A stretch of DNA of 64,000 nt from Frankia nepalensis (lineage in GTDB: Bacteria; Actinomycetota; Actinomycetes; Frankiales; Frankiaceae), in contig NZ_JADWYU010000093.1 of NCBI RefSeq assembly GCF_016786325.1, forward strand, positions 56,896 through 120,895. Reading direction: 5' to 3'. Position numbers and translations under genes: made by a program. This document shows, piece after piece, positions 54,954 to 62,992 of this stretch (its first letter is position 1; every line of letters begins with the position of its first letter). The notes beneath the pieces are model-generated. The model was given only the letters and a program-made list of their open reading frames with translations, was not told where the DNA came from and made no database searches.

Positions 54954-56597
54954 TCAGGGAACGGCGGGCGGGGGAGCGGGCTCCCGGATCTCCGTGACCT
55001 GGTTCGTCGTGGAGCTCCAGCGGAGCTTGCCGTGCTGGAAGGCGCTCTCCCGCCCGCCCGGCACGTCGTACTCGTCGCTGACCGGCAGCCCGAGCCAGGC
55101 GCCGGAGCCGCCGAGCGCCAGGTACCTGTTGAGGATCTCGCCGCGCACGACCCACGCGCCGAGCGCCGGGTGCCAGTAGATCCGCCCGCCCTCGAAGACG
55201 GCCTGCAGGCCCTCGGGCGCGGACGTCCACGAGATGTCCTCCAGCGGCCGGCGCAGCGAGCCGTTGCTGCCCCCGTAGGCCAGGTACTTCTGCGCGATCG
55301 CGCCGAACAGCGCCCTGGTCCCCGTGTCGACCGACCAGAACATCAGGCCGTTCGTGAAGGGCTGCCACCGGCCGCCACCGCCGGCTGGCCCCTCCGCCCG
55401 GACGGGTGCCCCGAGCGAGAGGTGCAGCAGCGGCTCGGCCGCGTACCGGGCGGCGATCTCGTCGCGGGTGCCGTCGGCGCTCGCGGCGAGATCCGCGGGG
55501 CCGCAGCAGAACGCGTTGACGTCCGCCCGCCCGCTGATGCCGGGGACCGAGCCGCTGGAGGTGTACTGCCAGATCAGCCACTTCTGCCAGCCGCCGGGGA
55601 GCCAGCCCGGGTCGGGGTTCTCGTTGTAGATCGCGAACCACAGCGGGTACTTGGCGAGCGCGGAGGTGTTGGCGATCTTGTCGGTCCAGAAGGACCGGTA
55701 GGTGTAGAGGATCGGTGGCCGTCCGGTCAGGCTCTCGACCTCGCGCAGGAACGCCTGCGCCCACGCGGTCAGGTCGGCCGGGCTGAGACCGCCGGTGATC
55801 TCCAGGTCGAGCACGGGCGCGAGCTGGCCGGGCGTCTTCGTGTCGCCCACCTTCGAGAGGAAGTGGCGAGCCTGGTCGACGGCGGTGGAGATCGGCAACG
55901 CGGGCTTGGCGTAGTGGTAGGCCCCGACCACCAGTCCGGCCGCCTGGGCTCCGGCCCGGTCGGCGACGAAGTGCGGGTTGGTGTAGGTCGTGCCCTCGGT
56001 CGCCTTGATCACGGCGAACGAGTTGCCCGCCGCCTTCACCGCATTCCAGTCGATCGAGGCGCCGTTCTGGTGCTGCCAGGAGGACACGTCGACACCGCGG
56101 GGCCACGCCGGGTTCGGCGCGGCCGTCGCCACCGTGGCCGTCGTGGACAGCGCGAGCGCCGTCATGGCTACCAGTGCCACCCGGGGGAGGCGCCGGACCG
56201 CCGGCCCGGCCTCGTCGGCTGGCGCGGCGGCTCCTCCCGCGCCGCGGGCGGCGGCCGGGGCCTTCAGCGGCCGGGCGGCCCGCTCGTGCGCCGGCGGACG
56301 GTGCCCAGGTGGACGGCGTCCCGGCCGGCGGTCGCCCGGCCGGCGGTCGCCCGCGGGAAGCCGCGCGGGTGGCAGTCCTCGGACGGGCGCGCGACGCTGG
56401 TGGGGGATGGCGTCCGGGTGGGAGGCGAGGGCCGCGCCAGGCGGTAGTGGTGTGCCGGACGGTAGTGGTGTGCCGGCGGGCACCTGGATGCCGCCGTCCT
56501 CGGCCCACGAGAGGCCGGCGCCTGGTAGCAGCGGGTCCGCCGCGCCGGCGGCGGCGAGGTCCTGGTGGTGCCGGCCGGGGTGGTGCGTGAGGCGCAT
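54954..56597 (-). CDS. GH25 muramidase with LGFP repeats and a long N-terminal extension
   Basis: A cell-wall hydrolase of 547 residues. The GH25 domain starts at PRGVDVSSWQ with its conserved Asp, followed by GAYHYAKP and the catalytic acid region LAPVLDLEITGG. The C-terminal third has LGFP-type wall-binding repeats (YLALGGSGAWLGLPVSDEY, and similar copies). Before the enzyme lie about 140 residues of Pro/Arg/Gly-rich sequence, then a hydrophobic stretch (VALVAMTALALSTTATVATA) that looks like an internal signal anchor. The start ATG has GAGGG 6 bases upstream. If this start is right, the protein keeps a long cytoplasmic tail. Confidence 0.83.
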   Translation of the reverse strand: MRLTHHPGRHHQDLAAAGAADPLLPGAGLSWAEDGGIQVPAGTPLPSGTPLPPGAALASHPDAIPHQRRAPVRGLPPARLPAGDRRPGDRRPGRRPPGHRPPAHERAARPLKAPAAARGAGGAAAPADEAGPAVRRLPRVALVAMTALALSTTATVATAAPNPAWPRGVDVSSWQHQNGASIDWNAVKAAGNSFAVIKATEGTTYTNPHFVADRAGAQAAGLVVGAYHYAKPALPISTAVDQARHFLSKVGDTKTPGQLAPVLDLEITGGLSPADLTAWAQAFLREVESLTGRPPILYTYRSFWTDKIANTSALAKYPLWFAIYNENPDPGWLPGGWQKWLIWQYTSSGSVPGISGRADVNAFCCGPADLAASADGTRDEIAARYAAEPLLHLSLGAPVRAEGPAGGGGRWQPFTNGLMFWSVDTGTRALFGAIAQKYLAYGGSNGSLRRPLEDISWTSAPEGLQAVFEGGRIYWHPALGAWVVRGEILNRYLALGGSGAWLGLPVSDEYDVPGGRESAFQHGKLRWSSTTNQVTEIREPAPPPAVP

Positions 56598-57015
56598 GGG
56601 CAACCCTCGCTGCTCGCGGGTTCGGCTCAGGTCTGCTCACTGAGGAGCGCGGCCGTGCTGCCCGGATCACGTGCGTCGGCAGGCAGCGACGGCCGACGAC
56701 TACGCTAAGCGTCACCATGGCTACACAGCGCAATCGGTTCGCGGGTCGCGGCGAGTTTGTCGACGTCCCCAGTCGCGGCCACTCGGAATGTCGCGACGTT
56801 TCCCGACGCGGCGGGCGGCCTCGCGCCCACCGACGTGCCATCGTCTCCAGTTCGGGAGCCCCGTCGGCGTGGCGAGCGTGGCCGGCCCGGAGCGGCTCGC
56901 GGTCTCGATCGCGATCTTTAACCCGCTGTGGGATGCATCTCGGGTTCAGGTGAACCCGCTTCCCACTCCTGCCCTGTCATCGTGTAACGTGTGTCCCGCG
57001 CGAGCACGAGAGCAC
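56598..57015. other. intergenic region ahead of the tRNA-Thr/tRNA-Met/rpmG block
   Basis: About 420 bp between the divergent muramidase gene and tRNA-Thr. Apart from the palindrome and -10 listed separately, I see no gene and no further structure. Confidence 0.4.
56941..56990 (+). promoter_or_regulatory. tRNA-Thr promoter with an 18-bp palindrome upstream
   Basis: TAACGT (56985-56990) is a good -10, giving a start about 19 bases before tRNA-Thr. CGGGTTCA-GG-TGAACCCG (56941-56958) is a perfect inverted repeat placed about 27 bp before the -10, the position of an activator or repressor site. Confidence 0.45.
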
Positions 57016-57088
57016 GCCCCTTTAGCTCAGTCGGCAGAGCGTCTCCATGGTAAGGAGAAGGTCTACGGTTCGATTCCGTAAAGGGGCT
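57016..57088 (+). tRNA. tRNA-Thr (GGT)
   Basis: Acceptor stem GCCCCTT with AAGGGGC, D arm AGCTCAGTCGGCAGAGC, anticodon stem-loop TCTCC-ATGGTAA-GGAGA giving GGT. The T arm ends in GGTTCGATTCC. No CCA is encoded. It precedes tRNA-Met and rpmG, a conserved order in actinobacteria. Confidence 0.93.
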
Positions 57089-57211
57089 CGACGGTCCGGC
57101 CGTCACCGGGCGACTGGTCGCGATCTCTAGATCGTTGATCATTTCGGTGCCGCGTGCCGTACCCAGCCGGTACGCTGTCGGTCGGAACGCCCGCCGTACG
57201 TGGCGGTCCAA

Positions 57212-57285
57212 GGCGGTGTAGCTCAGTCTGGCAGAGCAAGCGGCTCATAATCGCTGTGTCGCCGGTTCAAGTCCGGCCACCGCTA
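57212..57285 (+). tRNA. tRNA-Met (CAT)
   Basis: Acceptor stem GGCGGTG with CACCGCT (G-U at the end), anticodon stem-loop AGCGG-CTCATAA-TCGCT giving CAT, T arm with GGTTCAAGTCC. CAT could also read Ile after lysidine change, but the place between tRNA-Thr and rpmG is that of the elongator tRNA-Met. Confidence 0.92.
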
Positions 57286-57338
57286 CGGTCAACCTGTTCG
57301 CTGCCCTTCGGGCAGCTTCCCGTTGACTTGATGTCTGC

Positions 57339-57392
57339 CCAGGGGGGCGACCCCCTGGAACCCCCGTGTCAGGGGGCTTCGCCCCCCGACAC
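57339..57392 (+). repeat. pair of G-rich hairpins (intergenic repeat element)
   Basis: CCAGGGGG-GCGA-CCCCCTGG (57339-57358) is followed by GTGTCAGGGGGC-TTC-GCCCCCCGACAC (57366-57392, one mismatch). The first hairpin with its GGAACCCC flank recurs before rplK at 62385, so this is a mobile or dispersed repeat in this genome. It lies between tRNA-Met and rpmG. Confidence 0.8.
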
Positions 57393-57567
57393 CCCCCGGG
57401 TGGCTCGCGCTTCGCGTATCGGCTGGGGTGGGGGTCCTGGCCTCTTGGGCTGGGGGGTCACCGTCGGGTGGCCGGCCGTGGAGCGGTGGGGTTCCGCTGG
57501 AAGAGGGAACCGTACGGCTTCGCGGCGCTTGCCCGTTTAGTAACCGATAGAGGAAGAGGCTCACGCC

Positions 57568-57732
57568 GTGGCCGCCACCGACGTTCGTCCGAAGATCACT
57601 ATGGCGTGTCAGGTGTGCAAGCACCGGAACTACATCACGCGGAAGAACCGGCGCAACGACCCGGACCGTCTCGATCTGAAGAAGTTCTGCCCGAACTGCC
57701 GGAAGCACACGGACCACCGCGAGACTCGCTAG
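57568..57732 (+). CDS. rpmG: ribosomal protein L33
   Basis: A 54-residue ribosomal protein of the large subunit. [20 protein letters not shown] and [15 protein letters not shown] give two Cys pairs (CQVC and CPNC), so this is the zinc-binding form. The GTG start has AGAGG about 8 bases upstream. In other actinobacteria rpmG follows tRNA-Thr/tRNA-Met and precedes the HadAB dehydratase genes, as seen here. Confidence 0.93.
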   Translation: MAATDVRPKITMACQVCKHRNYITRKNRRNDPDRLDLKKFCPNCRKHTDHRETR

Positions 57733-57736
57733 TCCC

Positions 57737-57759
57737 GAGGCCGCCGTCAGGGCGGCCTC
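57737..57759 (+). terminator. hairpin after rpmG
   Basis: GAGGCCGCC (57737-57745) and GGCGGCCTC (57751-57759) pair perfectly with a 5-base loop, directly after the rpmG stop. No U tract follows. Confidence 0.6.
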
Positions 57760-57805
57760 CTCGCGGTCGAGACCTGCTCGATCGGCACTCTTTCTTACCG
57801 CGGCT

Positions 57806-57832
57806 AGGCCGACGACGTGAAGTCGTCGGCCT
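57806..57832 (+). terminator. second terminator hairpin downstream of rpmG
   Basis: AGGCCGACGAC (57806-57816) and GTCGTCGGCCT (57822-57832) pair over 11 bp with loop GTGAA and are followed by TGTCGTGTTT, a better terminator tail than the first hairpin. The two form a tandem terminator. Confidence 0.65.
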
Positions 57833-58019
57833 TGTCGTGTTTCCTGAATCCGGTCGCTGTCCGGCCCCGCGGCACCGGGCTCCGGATCCCGACGCCCCAC
57901 GTGGGTCGTCCGCCCGTGGACGCGCCGCGGCGGCCCGGGGCCGCCGGGTGGGGTCCCGTGGTAGTGGTAAGGATGGCGGAGCCCGGTCAGGCGGGGCGCT
58001 TTAGGGATCGGAGCCGTGC

Positions 58020-58973
58020 ATGCCGCTGAACCAGGCGTTCGTCGGGCGCGAGATCGTCGCCACCAGGCCGTTCCTGGTCGGACGTGAGCACATCCGGCAG
58101 TTCGCGCGCGCGATCGGGGACCCCAACCCGCTGTACCACGACCTCGAGGCTGCCAGGACTGCCGGCTACCCGGACCTGGTGGCGCCGCCGACGTTCCTCG
58201 TCGCGGCGATCCCGGGCCAGCTCGGGCTGCCCGTCGACGACCCGGACTTCGGCATGGACTTCTCGCTGATCGTGCACGGTGAGCAGCGCTTCACCCTGCT
58301 GCGCCCGGTAGTCGCCGGCGACGAGCTGACCGCGGTGACCACGCTCACCGGCCTGCGCACGGTCGCGACCAACGAGGTCCTGACGGCGGGCTATGACTTC
58401 CGGACGACCACCGGCGAACCGGTGGCGACCGGGCTGTGCGGCCTGGTCTCGCGCGGTACCGCCGACCCGGGCGCCGGGCCGGTCCGCGTCGAGGCGCCGG
58501 CCGCCACCGGCGTGGCGGCGACCAGCGTGGCGGCGACGCCGGCGCGGGCCGCCGCGACGCGGTACGACGACGTCGAGACCGGTACCGAGCTGCCCGCGCG
58601 AAGCTTCCCGATCCGGCGCGCCGACCTCGTCCGGTACGCGGGCGCCTCCGGCGACTTCAATCCGATTCACTGGAACGAGAAGGTCGCGGCCGAGGTCGGG
58701 CTGCCCGGCGTGATCGCGCACGGGATGCTGACGATGGCCACCGCCGGTCGGGTCGTCACCGACTGGGCGGGCGACCCGGGCGCGATCCGCGAGTACGGCG
58801 TGAAGTTCTCCTCGCCGGTGGTCGTCCCGAACGACGACACCGGCGCCGTCGTCGAGGTCCGCGCCACCGTCGAGAAGAAGCTCCCGGACGACCGCGTCGT
58901 CGTGAACCTGACGGTCCGCTGCGAGGGCGCCAAGGTCCTCATGGCGGCCAAGGCCAAGGTTCAGCTCGCCTGA
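58020..58973 (+). CDS. fused HadA-HadB type (3R)-hydroxyacyl-ACP dehydratase
   Basis: Two hot-dog domains in one 317-residue chain. The N-terminal half (1-150) is the FAS1-like/MaoC N-terminal type that serves as HadA; an Ala-rich linker (155-182) follows; the C-terminal half (185-317) is a MaoC dehydratase with the catalytic D212, N214 and H217 (GDFNPIHW) and GVIAHGMLTM. In mycobacteria HadA and HadB are separate proteins that pair to dehydrate hydroxyacyl-ACP in fatty or mycolic acid elongation, and the genes also lie beside rpmG. The fusion should give a fixed 1:1 pair. The ribosome site is GGAG 8 bases before the ATG. Confidence 0.85.
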   Translation: MPLNQAFVGREIVATRPFLVGREHIRQFARAIGDPNPLYHDLEAARTAGYPDLVAPPTFLVAAIPGQLGLPVDDPDFGMDFSLIVHGEQRFTLLRPVVAGDELTAVTTLTGLRTVATNEVLTAGYDFRTTTGEPVATGLCGLVSRGTADPGAGPVRVEAPAATGVAATSVAATPARAAATRYDDVETGTELPARSFPIRRADLVRYAGASGDFNPIHWNEKVAAEVGLPGVIAHGMLTMATAGRVVTDWAGDPGAIREYGVKFSSPVVVPNDDTGAVVEVRATVEKKLPDDRVVVNLTVRCEGAKVLMAAKAKVQLA

Positions 58974-59210
58974 CGCGGCGGGCCCGCCTCGACAGCCGTA
59001 GCGGCCGCCCGACGAATCTCAGCCACGATCCCGACCCATGACCAGCCCGACGCCGGACGTGCACACCGGCCCGGTGCAGGTCCGGCGGGCGGAGTCGCCG
59101 GGTCCCCGCCGGATTCGGGGCGCTGGTACTCGCGAACGAAACTCGGCCAGGAACTGACCCCGGACCAGGACCGTGCATGGGCTTTCTGGTCCTGCTCGGG
59201 ATCTGGTCTG

Positions 59211-59233
59211 GTCGGGGCGCCCCGCGCCCCGAC
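59211..59233. terminator. bidirectional hairpin between convergent genes
   Basis: GTCGGGGCGC (59211-59220) pairs perfectly with GCGCCCCGAC (59224-59233) across a 3-base loop. Its position between two convergent genes suggests it ends transcription from either side. Confidence 0.65.
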
Positions 59234-59242
59234 GGCGGAGCC

Positions 59243-59299
59243 GGGGTTCCTGCCGGATCGACGGAGCTCGCGGACGGGGTCCCTGCCGGATCGACGAAG
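59243..59299. repeat. 24-bp direct repeat, 33-bp period
   Basis: Units beginning GGGGTTCCTGCCGGATCGAC (59243) and GGGGTCCCTGCCGGATCGAC (59276) match at 22 of 24 positions. No function is evident. Confidence 0.75.
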
Positions 59300-59367
59300 T
59301 CGATCTGGGAGGTCGTGATCTGGCAGGTCCGGATGGTCGCCCCTGGGGCGACCTTGAGCCGACCGCC

Positions 59368-60567
59368 TCAGGCCGCCTCGCCCAGCAGAGTGGCGATGCG
59401 GCGGACTCCTTCGGCGAGGTCGTCGTCGCCGAGGGCATAGGACAGCCGGGCATAGCCGGGGGTGCCGAACGCCTCGCCGGGAACGATCGCGACCCCGACC
59501 TCCTCCAGGATGAGCTGGGAGAGCTCACCGGACGAGCTCGGCGTCCTGCCGCGGATCGTCCGGCCGATCACGTCCCGCAGGGACGGGTAGGCGTAGAACG
59601 CGCCCTCCGGCAGCGGGCAGCGCACCCCGGGGATGTCGCTGAGCAGCCCGTGCATGGCGAGCCGGCGCCGGTCGAAGGCCGTCCGCATCTGGGCGACGGC
59701 GTCCAGCGGGCCGGCGACCGCCGCGAGCGCGGCGGCCTGGGACACGTTCGCGACGTTCGAGGACAGGTGCGACTGCAGGTTGGTCGCGGCCTTCACGACG
59801 TCCGCCGGGCCGATCAGCCAGCCCACTCGCCAGCCGGTCATCGCGTAGGTCTTGGCGACCCCGTTGAGGACCACGCACCGGTCGGCGATCTCGGGCACCT
59901 CGACCGGCACCGAGGCGAACCGCGCGTCGCCGTACACCAGGTGCTCGTAGATCTCGTCCGTGATGACCCACAGGCCGGCCTCGAGGGCCCACTGGCCGAT
60001 CGCGCGGACCTCCTCCCGGCTGTGCACCGCGCCGGTCGGGTTGGACGGCGAGCAGAACAGCAGCACCTTCGTACGCGGCGTGCGGGCCGCCTCCAGCTGC
60101 TCGACGGTGACCCGGTAGCCCTGCTCGGGGCCGGTCACCACGTCGACGGGCACGCCGCCGGCGAGGCGGATCGCCTCCGGGTAGGTCGTCCAGTAGGGCG
60201 CGGGCAGCAGGACCTCGTCGCCCGGGTCGAGCAGGGTGGCGAACGCCTCGTAGACGGCCTGCTTGCCGCCGTTGGTGACGAGGACCTGGCTCGGCTCGAC
60301 GGCCAGGCCGGAGTCACGCCGGGTCTTCTCGGCGATGGCCTCCTTGAGTTCGGGCAGACCGCCGGCCGGGGTGTACCGGTGCATCTTGGAATCCCGGCAG
60401 GCCTTCTCCGCGGCGGCCACGATGTGGTCCGGGGTCGGGAAGTCCGGCTCACCGGCGCCGAAGCCGATCACGTCGCGGCCCGCGGCGCGCATCGCCTTGG
60501 CCGTGGCGTCCACGGCGAGCGTGGCGGAGGGAGCGATGCCGCCAATGCGGCGGGAGATCCTGCTCAT
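59368..60567 (-). CDS. class I pyridoxal-phosphate aminotransferase, aspartate type
   Basis: Transfers the amino group between aspartate and 2-oxoglutarate (or a related pair). It has 399 residues from ATG 60567. [17 protein letters not shown] at the start, [15 protein letters not shown], the PLP-binding Lys in [17 protein letters not shown], and [10 protein letters not shown] all match the Ib-type AspC group common next to secE in actinobacteria. ATG 60576 is an alternative. Exact substrate cannot be fixed from sequence. Confidence 0.87.
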   Translation of the reverse strand: MSRISRRIGGIAPSATLAVDATAKAMRAAGRDVIGFGAGEPDFPTPDHIVAAAEKACRDSKMHRYTPAGGLPELKEAIAEKTRRDSGLAVEPSQVLVTNGGKQAVYEAFATLLDPGDEVLLPAPYWTTYPEAIRLAGGVPVDVVTGPEQGYRVTVEQLEAARTPRTKVLLFCSPSNPTGAVHSREEVRAIGQWALEAGLWVITDEIYEHLVYGDARFASVPVEVPEIADRCVVLNGVAKTYAMTGWRVGWLIGPADVVKAATNLQSHLSSNVANVSQAAALAAVAGPLDAVAQMRTAFDRRRLAMHGLLSDIPGVRCPLPEGAFYAYPSLRDVIGRTIRGRTPSSSGELSQLILEEVGVAIVPGEAFGTPGYARLSYALGDDDLAEGVRRIATLLGEAA

Positions 60568-60660
60568 GGTGACCATGCTGCCACAGCCGCCGGGCCGAGC
60601 CGCGTCCGCGAACGGCCACGTCACAGCCCTCGGCGGCGACCGAGCGAGACGCCGTGGGCA

Positions 60661-60696
60661 CCTAGACGCGGCGTTGCGGCGTCTAGGGGGTATGCT
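60661..60696 (+). promoter_or_regulatory. palindrome directly upstream of a -10 (tRNA-Trp/secE side)
   Basis: CCTAGACGC (60661-60669), 9 bases, GCGTCTAGG (60679-60687) is a perfect inverted repeat. TATGCT (60691-60696), the same -10 as before tRNA-Tyr, follows 3 bases later. A regulator bound here would cover the -35 zone. The transcript would reach tRNA-Trp after about 140 bases. The palindrome could equally serve the divergent aminotransferase gene. Confidence 0.45.
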
Positions 60697-60845
60697 CATT
60701 CCGCTCAGGCCGTCAACGTCGGCGCGCACACGCGCCCGCTGGCTGAAGATCCGGTTAACCACGCGTACTAGGTTTGTATCCGTGGCGCGGCACCGGGGCT
60801 TCCGCCGGCTGGGTGGTCGTCGGTATCGACGGGCTGGGTCGCTCT

Positions 60846-60918
60846 AGGGGCGTGGCTCAATTGGTAGAGCACCGGTCTCCAAAACCGGCGGTTGCAGGTT
60901 CGAGTCCTGTCGCCCCTG
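60846..60918 (+). tRNA. tRNA-Trp (CCA)
   Basis: Acceptor AGGGGCG with CGCCCCT, D arm GGCTCAATTGGTAGAGC, anticodon stem-loop CCGGT-CTCCAAA-ACCGG giving CCA. The T arm has GGTTCGAGTCC. CCA is not encoded. It lies 31 bp before secE, the conserved order in actinobacteria. Confidence 0.94.
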
Positions 60919-60949
60919 CGCAGGTCAGACGATCGAGAGTGGTGGAGCT

Positions 60950-61198
60950 GTGGCGACCGACACGCGCGAGGCGGCACCGCGGGCCAAGCCGCCCGCGCGG
61001 GCTGGCGGCCGGCGTCGTACGTCGCCGCTGCGGTTCTACCGCGAGGTCGTGGCGGAACTGCGGAAGGTCGTCTACCCGAGCCGGACGGAGCTGATCACCT
61101 ACGTGGTGGTCGTGCTGGTCTTCGTGTCCGTGATGACCGCGATCGTGGCTTCGCTCGACTTCGGCCTCACGAAGCTGGTGCTCCTGGTCTTCGGCTGA
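60950..61198 (+). CDS. secE: preprotein translocase subunit SecE
   Basis: A small clamp subunit of the SecYEG channel, 82 residues. A basic N-terminus precedes the amphipathic [18 protein letters not shown] helix and one span ([18 protein letters not shown]), the single-span form found in Gram-positives. The GTG start has GGTGGAG 3 bases upstream. It is placed between tRNA-Trp and nusG as expected. Confidence 0.94.
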   Translation: MATDTREAAPRAKPPARAGGRRRTSPLRFYREVVAELRKVVYPSRTELITYVVVVLVFVSVMTAIVASLDFGLTKLVLLVFG

Positions 61199-61520
61199 CC
61201 GGTCCACGGAGAGGCCGGAGGCCTGGCGCCCGTGGTGCCTCCGGTGGCCCGCCGATCGGCCCGGGGGTGGCGGGCCGTGGCGGCTCGATCGACGGCCGGT
61301 CGGACCGGTGCCTGGCGTGAGCCGGGGTATCACCGGAAACGACGAGTCAGCCGAGTCGGTCCACGACGTCAGCAGCCTGGTCAGCGAACCAGCAACCCCG
61401 CGAGCCCCGAGTCCGAGTCACGAGTCCGAGTCACGACCAGCGCAGCCGCCGAGAGGCGCGCGAACCGGCTTCCTCCGGAGCGTGCGCAACGAGGCGTCCA
61501 TACGAGTAAGGATCGTCCCC
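61199..61520. other. secE-nusG intergenic region
   Basis: About 320 bp. A frame in line with nusG runs upstream to GTG 61308, but the strong ribosome site near 61510 points to a later start. A tandem repeat is listed separately. No hairpin of terminator quality was found. Confidence 0.4.
61409..61434 (+). repeat. 13-bp tandem repeat upstream of nusG
   Basis: GAGTCCGAGTCAC occurs twice without gap (61409-61421, 61422-61434), about 90 bp before the nusG start. Confidence 0.8.
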
Positions 61521-62291
61521 GTGTCCCAGTCTCCCGAGCATGCCGCCTCCGAGCAGGGGGAGGCCCTCGAGCGCCTCAGCCCGCTCGCGGCGTTCGAGAA
61601 CGACGAGGTGGCGAGCACGGACGCCGGCGCCGAGCTGGCTGAGGACGGCACCGCCGCCGCGCCGGCCGACCTGAGCTCGCCCGCGACCGTCAGCCCCGCC
61701 GCGGTGGAGGAGGACGAGGACGAGGCGGACGAGCTGCGTCGCGCCCTCGAGGAGGCGCCGGGCGAGTGGTACGTGATCCACTCGTACGCCGGCTACGAGA
61801 ACAAGGTGAAGACCAACCTCGAGACCCGGATCTCCAGCCTCAACATGGAGGACTACATCTTCCAGATCGAGGTCCCGCTCGAGGAGGTGCCGGTCGTCAA
61901 GAACGGCAAGCGCCAGATGGTCATGCAGAAGAAGTACCCGGGCTACATCTACGTGCGGATGGACCTGACCGACCAGTCCTGGTCCGCGGTGCGTAACACG
62001 CCGGGCGTGACCGGTTTCGTCGGCCTGACCAACAAGCCCTCCCCGCTGCGCCGCGAGGAGGTGCTCGCCATCCTCGCCCCGGTGGCGAAGAAGGAGAAGA
62101 AGGTCGAGCCGGTCAAGGTTCAGGAGTTCGAGGTCGGCGAGTCCGTCACCGTGATGGACGGGCCGTTCGCGACGCTGCCGGCCACGATCAGCGAGATCAA
62201 CACGGATGCCCAGCGGCTGAAGGTGCTGGTCTCCATCTTCGGCCGCGAGACTCCGGTCGACCTGCAGTTCAACCAGGTCGCGAAGATCTGA
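61521..62291 (+). CDS. nusG: transcription termination/antitermination protein NusG
   Basis: Binds RNA polymerase and, with Rho or ribosomes, tunes elongation. It has 256 residues: an acidic, disordered tail of about 80 residues, the NGN domain ([38 protein letters not shown]) and a KOW domain ([19 protein letters not shown]). The extended acidic N-terminus is usual in actinobacteria. The GTG start has AAGGA 8 bases upstream. Confidence 0.94.
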   Translation: MSQSPEHAASEQGEALERLSPLAAFENDEVASTDAGAELAEDGTAAAPADLSSPATVSPAAVEEDEDEADELRRALEEAPGEWYVIHSYAGYENKVKTNLETRISSLNMEDYIFQIEVPLEEVPVVKNGKRQMVMQKKYPGYIYVRMDLTDQSWSAVRNTPGVTGFVGLTNKPSPLRREEVLAILAPVAKKEKKVEPVKVQEFEVGESVTVMDGPFATLPATISEINTDAQRLKVLVSIFGRETPVDLQFNQVAKI

Positions 62292-62384
62292 TCCCTCGCG
62301 GTGGCCGCCGGGCCGGGCGCGATCGGGGCAGCCTGTTCGCGTTCCCTCCGGGGAGACGCTCCCAGGCTCCCGCGTGATGCTGGC

Positions 62385-62402
62385 CCAGGGGGCAACCCCT
62401 GG
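62385..62402 (+). repeat. second copy of the G-rich hairpin element, before rplK
   Basis: CCAGGGG-GCAA-CCCCTGG, with the same GGAACCCC flank as the element at 57339. It sits 30 bp before the rplK start codon and so lies in the 5' UTR of the ribosomal protein mRNA, where it could affect expression. Confidence 0.7.
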
Positions 62403-62431
62403 AACCCCGTCGAAGTTCAGGAAGAAACGAG

Positions 62432-62866
62432 ATGCCTCCCAAGAAGAAGAAGATCACCGCGGTGATCAAGCTCCAGATCAACGCCGGCAAGGCGACTCCG
62501 GCGCCCCCCGTGGGCCCGGCCCTCGGTCAGCACGGCGTGAACATCATGCAGTTCTGCAAGGAGTACAACGCCGCGACCGAGTCGCAGGCTGGCAACGTCG
62601 TGCCGGTCGAGATCACGGTCTACGACGACCGCTCCTTCACGTTCGTGACCAAGACGCCGCCAGCGGCGCGGCTGATCCTCAAGGCCGCCGGGGTCGACAA
62701 GGGCAGCAAGACCCCGCACCGCGACAAGGTCGCGAAGCTGACCGCCGCGCAGCTGCGCGAGATCGCCACGACCAAGATGCCCGACCTCAACGCGACCTCG
62801 ATCGAGGCCGCCGAGAAGATCATCGCCGGCACCGCCCGGTCGATGGGCATCGTCGTCGAGCAGTAG
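62432..62866 (+). CDS. rplK: ribosomal protein L11
   Basis: A 144-residue stalk-base protein that binds 23S rRNA and is needed for RelA activation. It begins [20 protein letters not shown], with [20 protein letters not shown] and the conserved end [19 protein letters not shown] lies just upstream. The last two codons and the stop form the first unit of a tandem repeat that runs into the gap. Confidence 0.95.
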   Translation: MPPKKKKITAVIKLQINAGKATPAPPVGPALGQHGVNIMQFCKEYNAATESQAGNVVPVEITVYDDRSFTFVTKTPPAARLILKAAGVDKGSKTPHRDKVAKLTAAQLREIATTKMPDLNATSIEAAEKIIAGTARSMGIVVEQ

Positions 62867-62921
62867 TCCGGCCGAGCAGTAGTCCGGCCGGGCAGCAGTT
62901 CGGCCGAGCAGTAGTTCGGTA
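62858..62921 (+). repeat. four 16-bp tandem repeats spanning the rplK stop
   Basis: The unit GAGCAGTAGTCCGGCC occurs at 62858, 62874, 62890 (GGGCAGCAGTTCGGCC) and 62906 (partly changed). The first copy contains the Glu-Gln-stop end of rplK, so the end of the gene has been copied into the intergenic region. Each copy except the third repeats the TAG stop in frame or nearby. Confidence 0.88.
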
Positions 62922-62992
62922 GTCAGTCCCCCACCAGTGGGAGGGCCCCGGGCGCCGGCCCGGCGAGCCCGCCGGTACCACGAGGAGCAGAG

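Larger units (their letters stand above)
58974..59367. other. convergent intergenic region with terminator and repeats
   Basis: About 390 bp between the dehydratase and aminotransferase genes. A 39-codon frame at 59038-59157 has high G/C third positions but no motif and no neighbours to support it. The rest holds the hairpin and direct repeat listed separately. Confidence 0.45.

Noticed and set aside
59038..59157. 39-codon frame after the fused dehydratase gene
   Set aside because: High GC third positions are expected by chance here; no ribosome site, motif or coupling.
61308..61520. N-terminal extension of NusG to GTG 61308
   Set aside because: The stretch is low complexity and contains a tandem repeat, while AAGGA at about 61510 fits the start at 61521.
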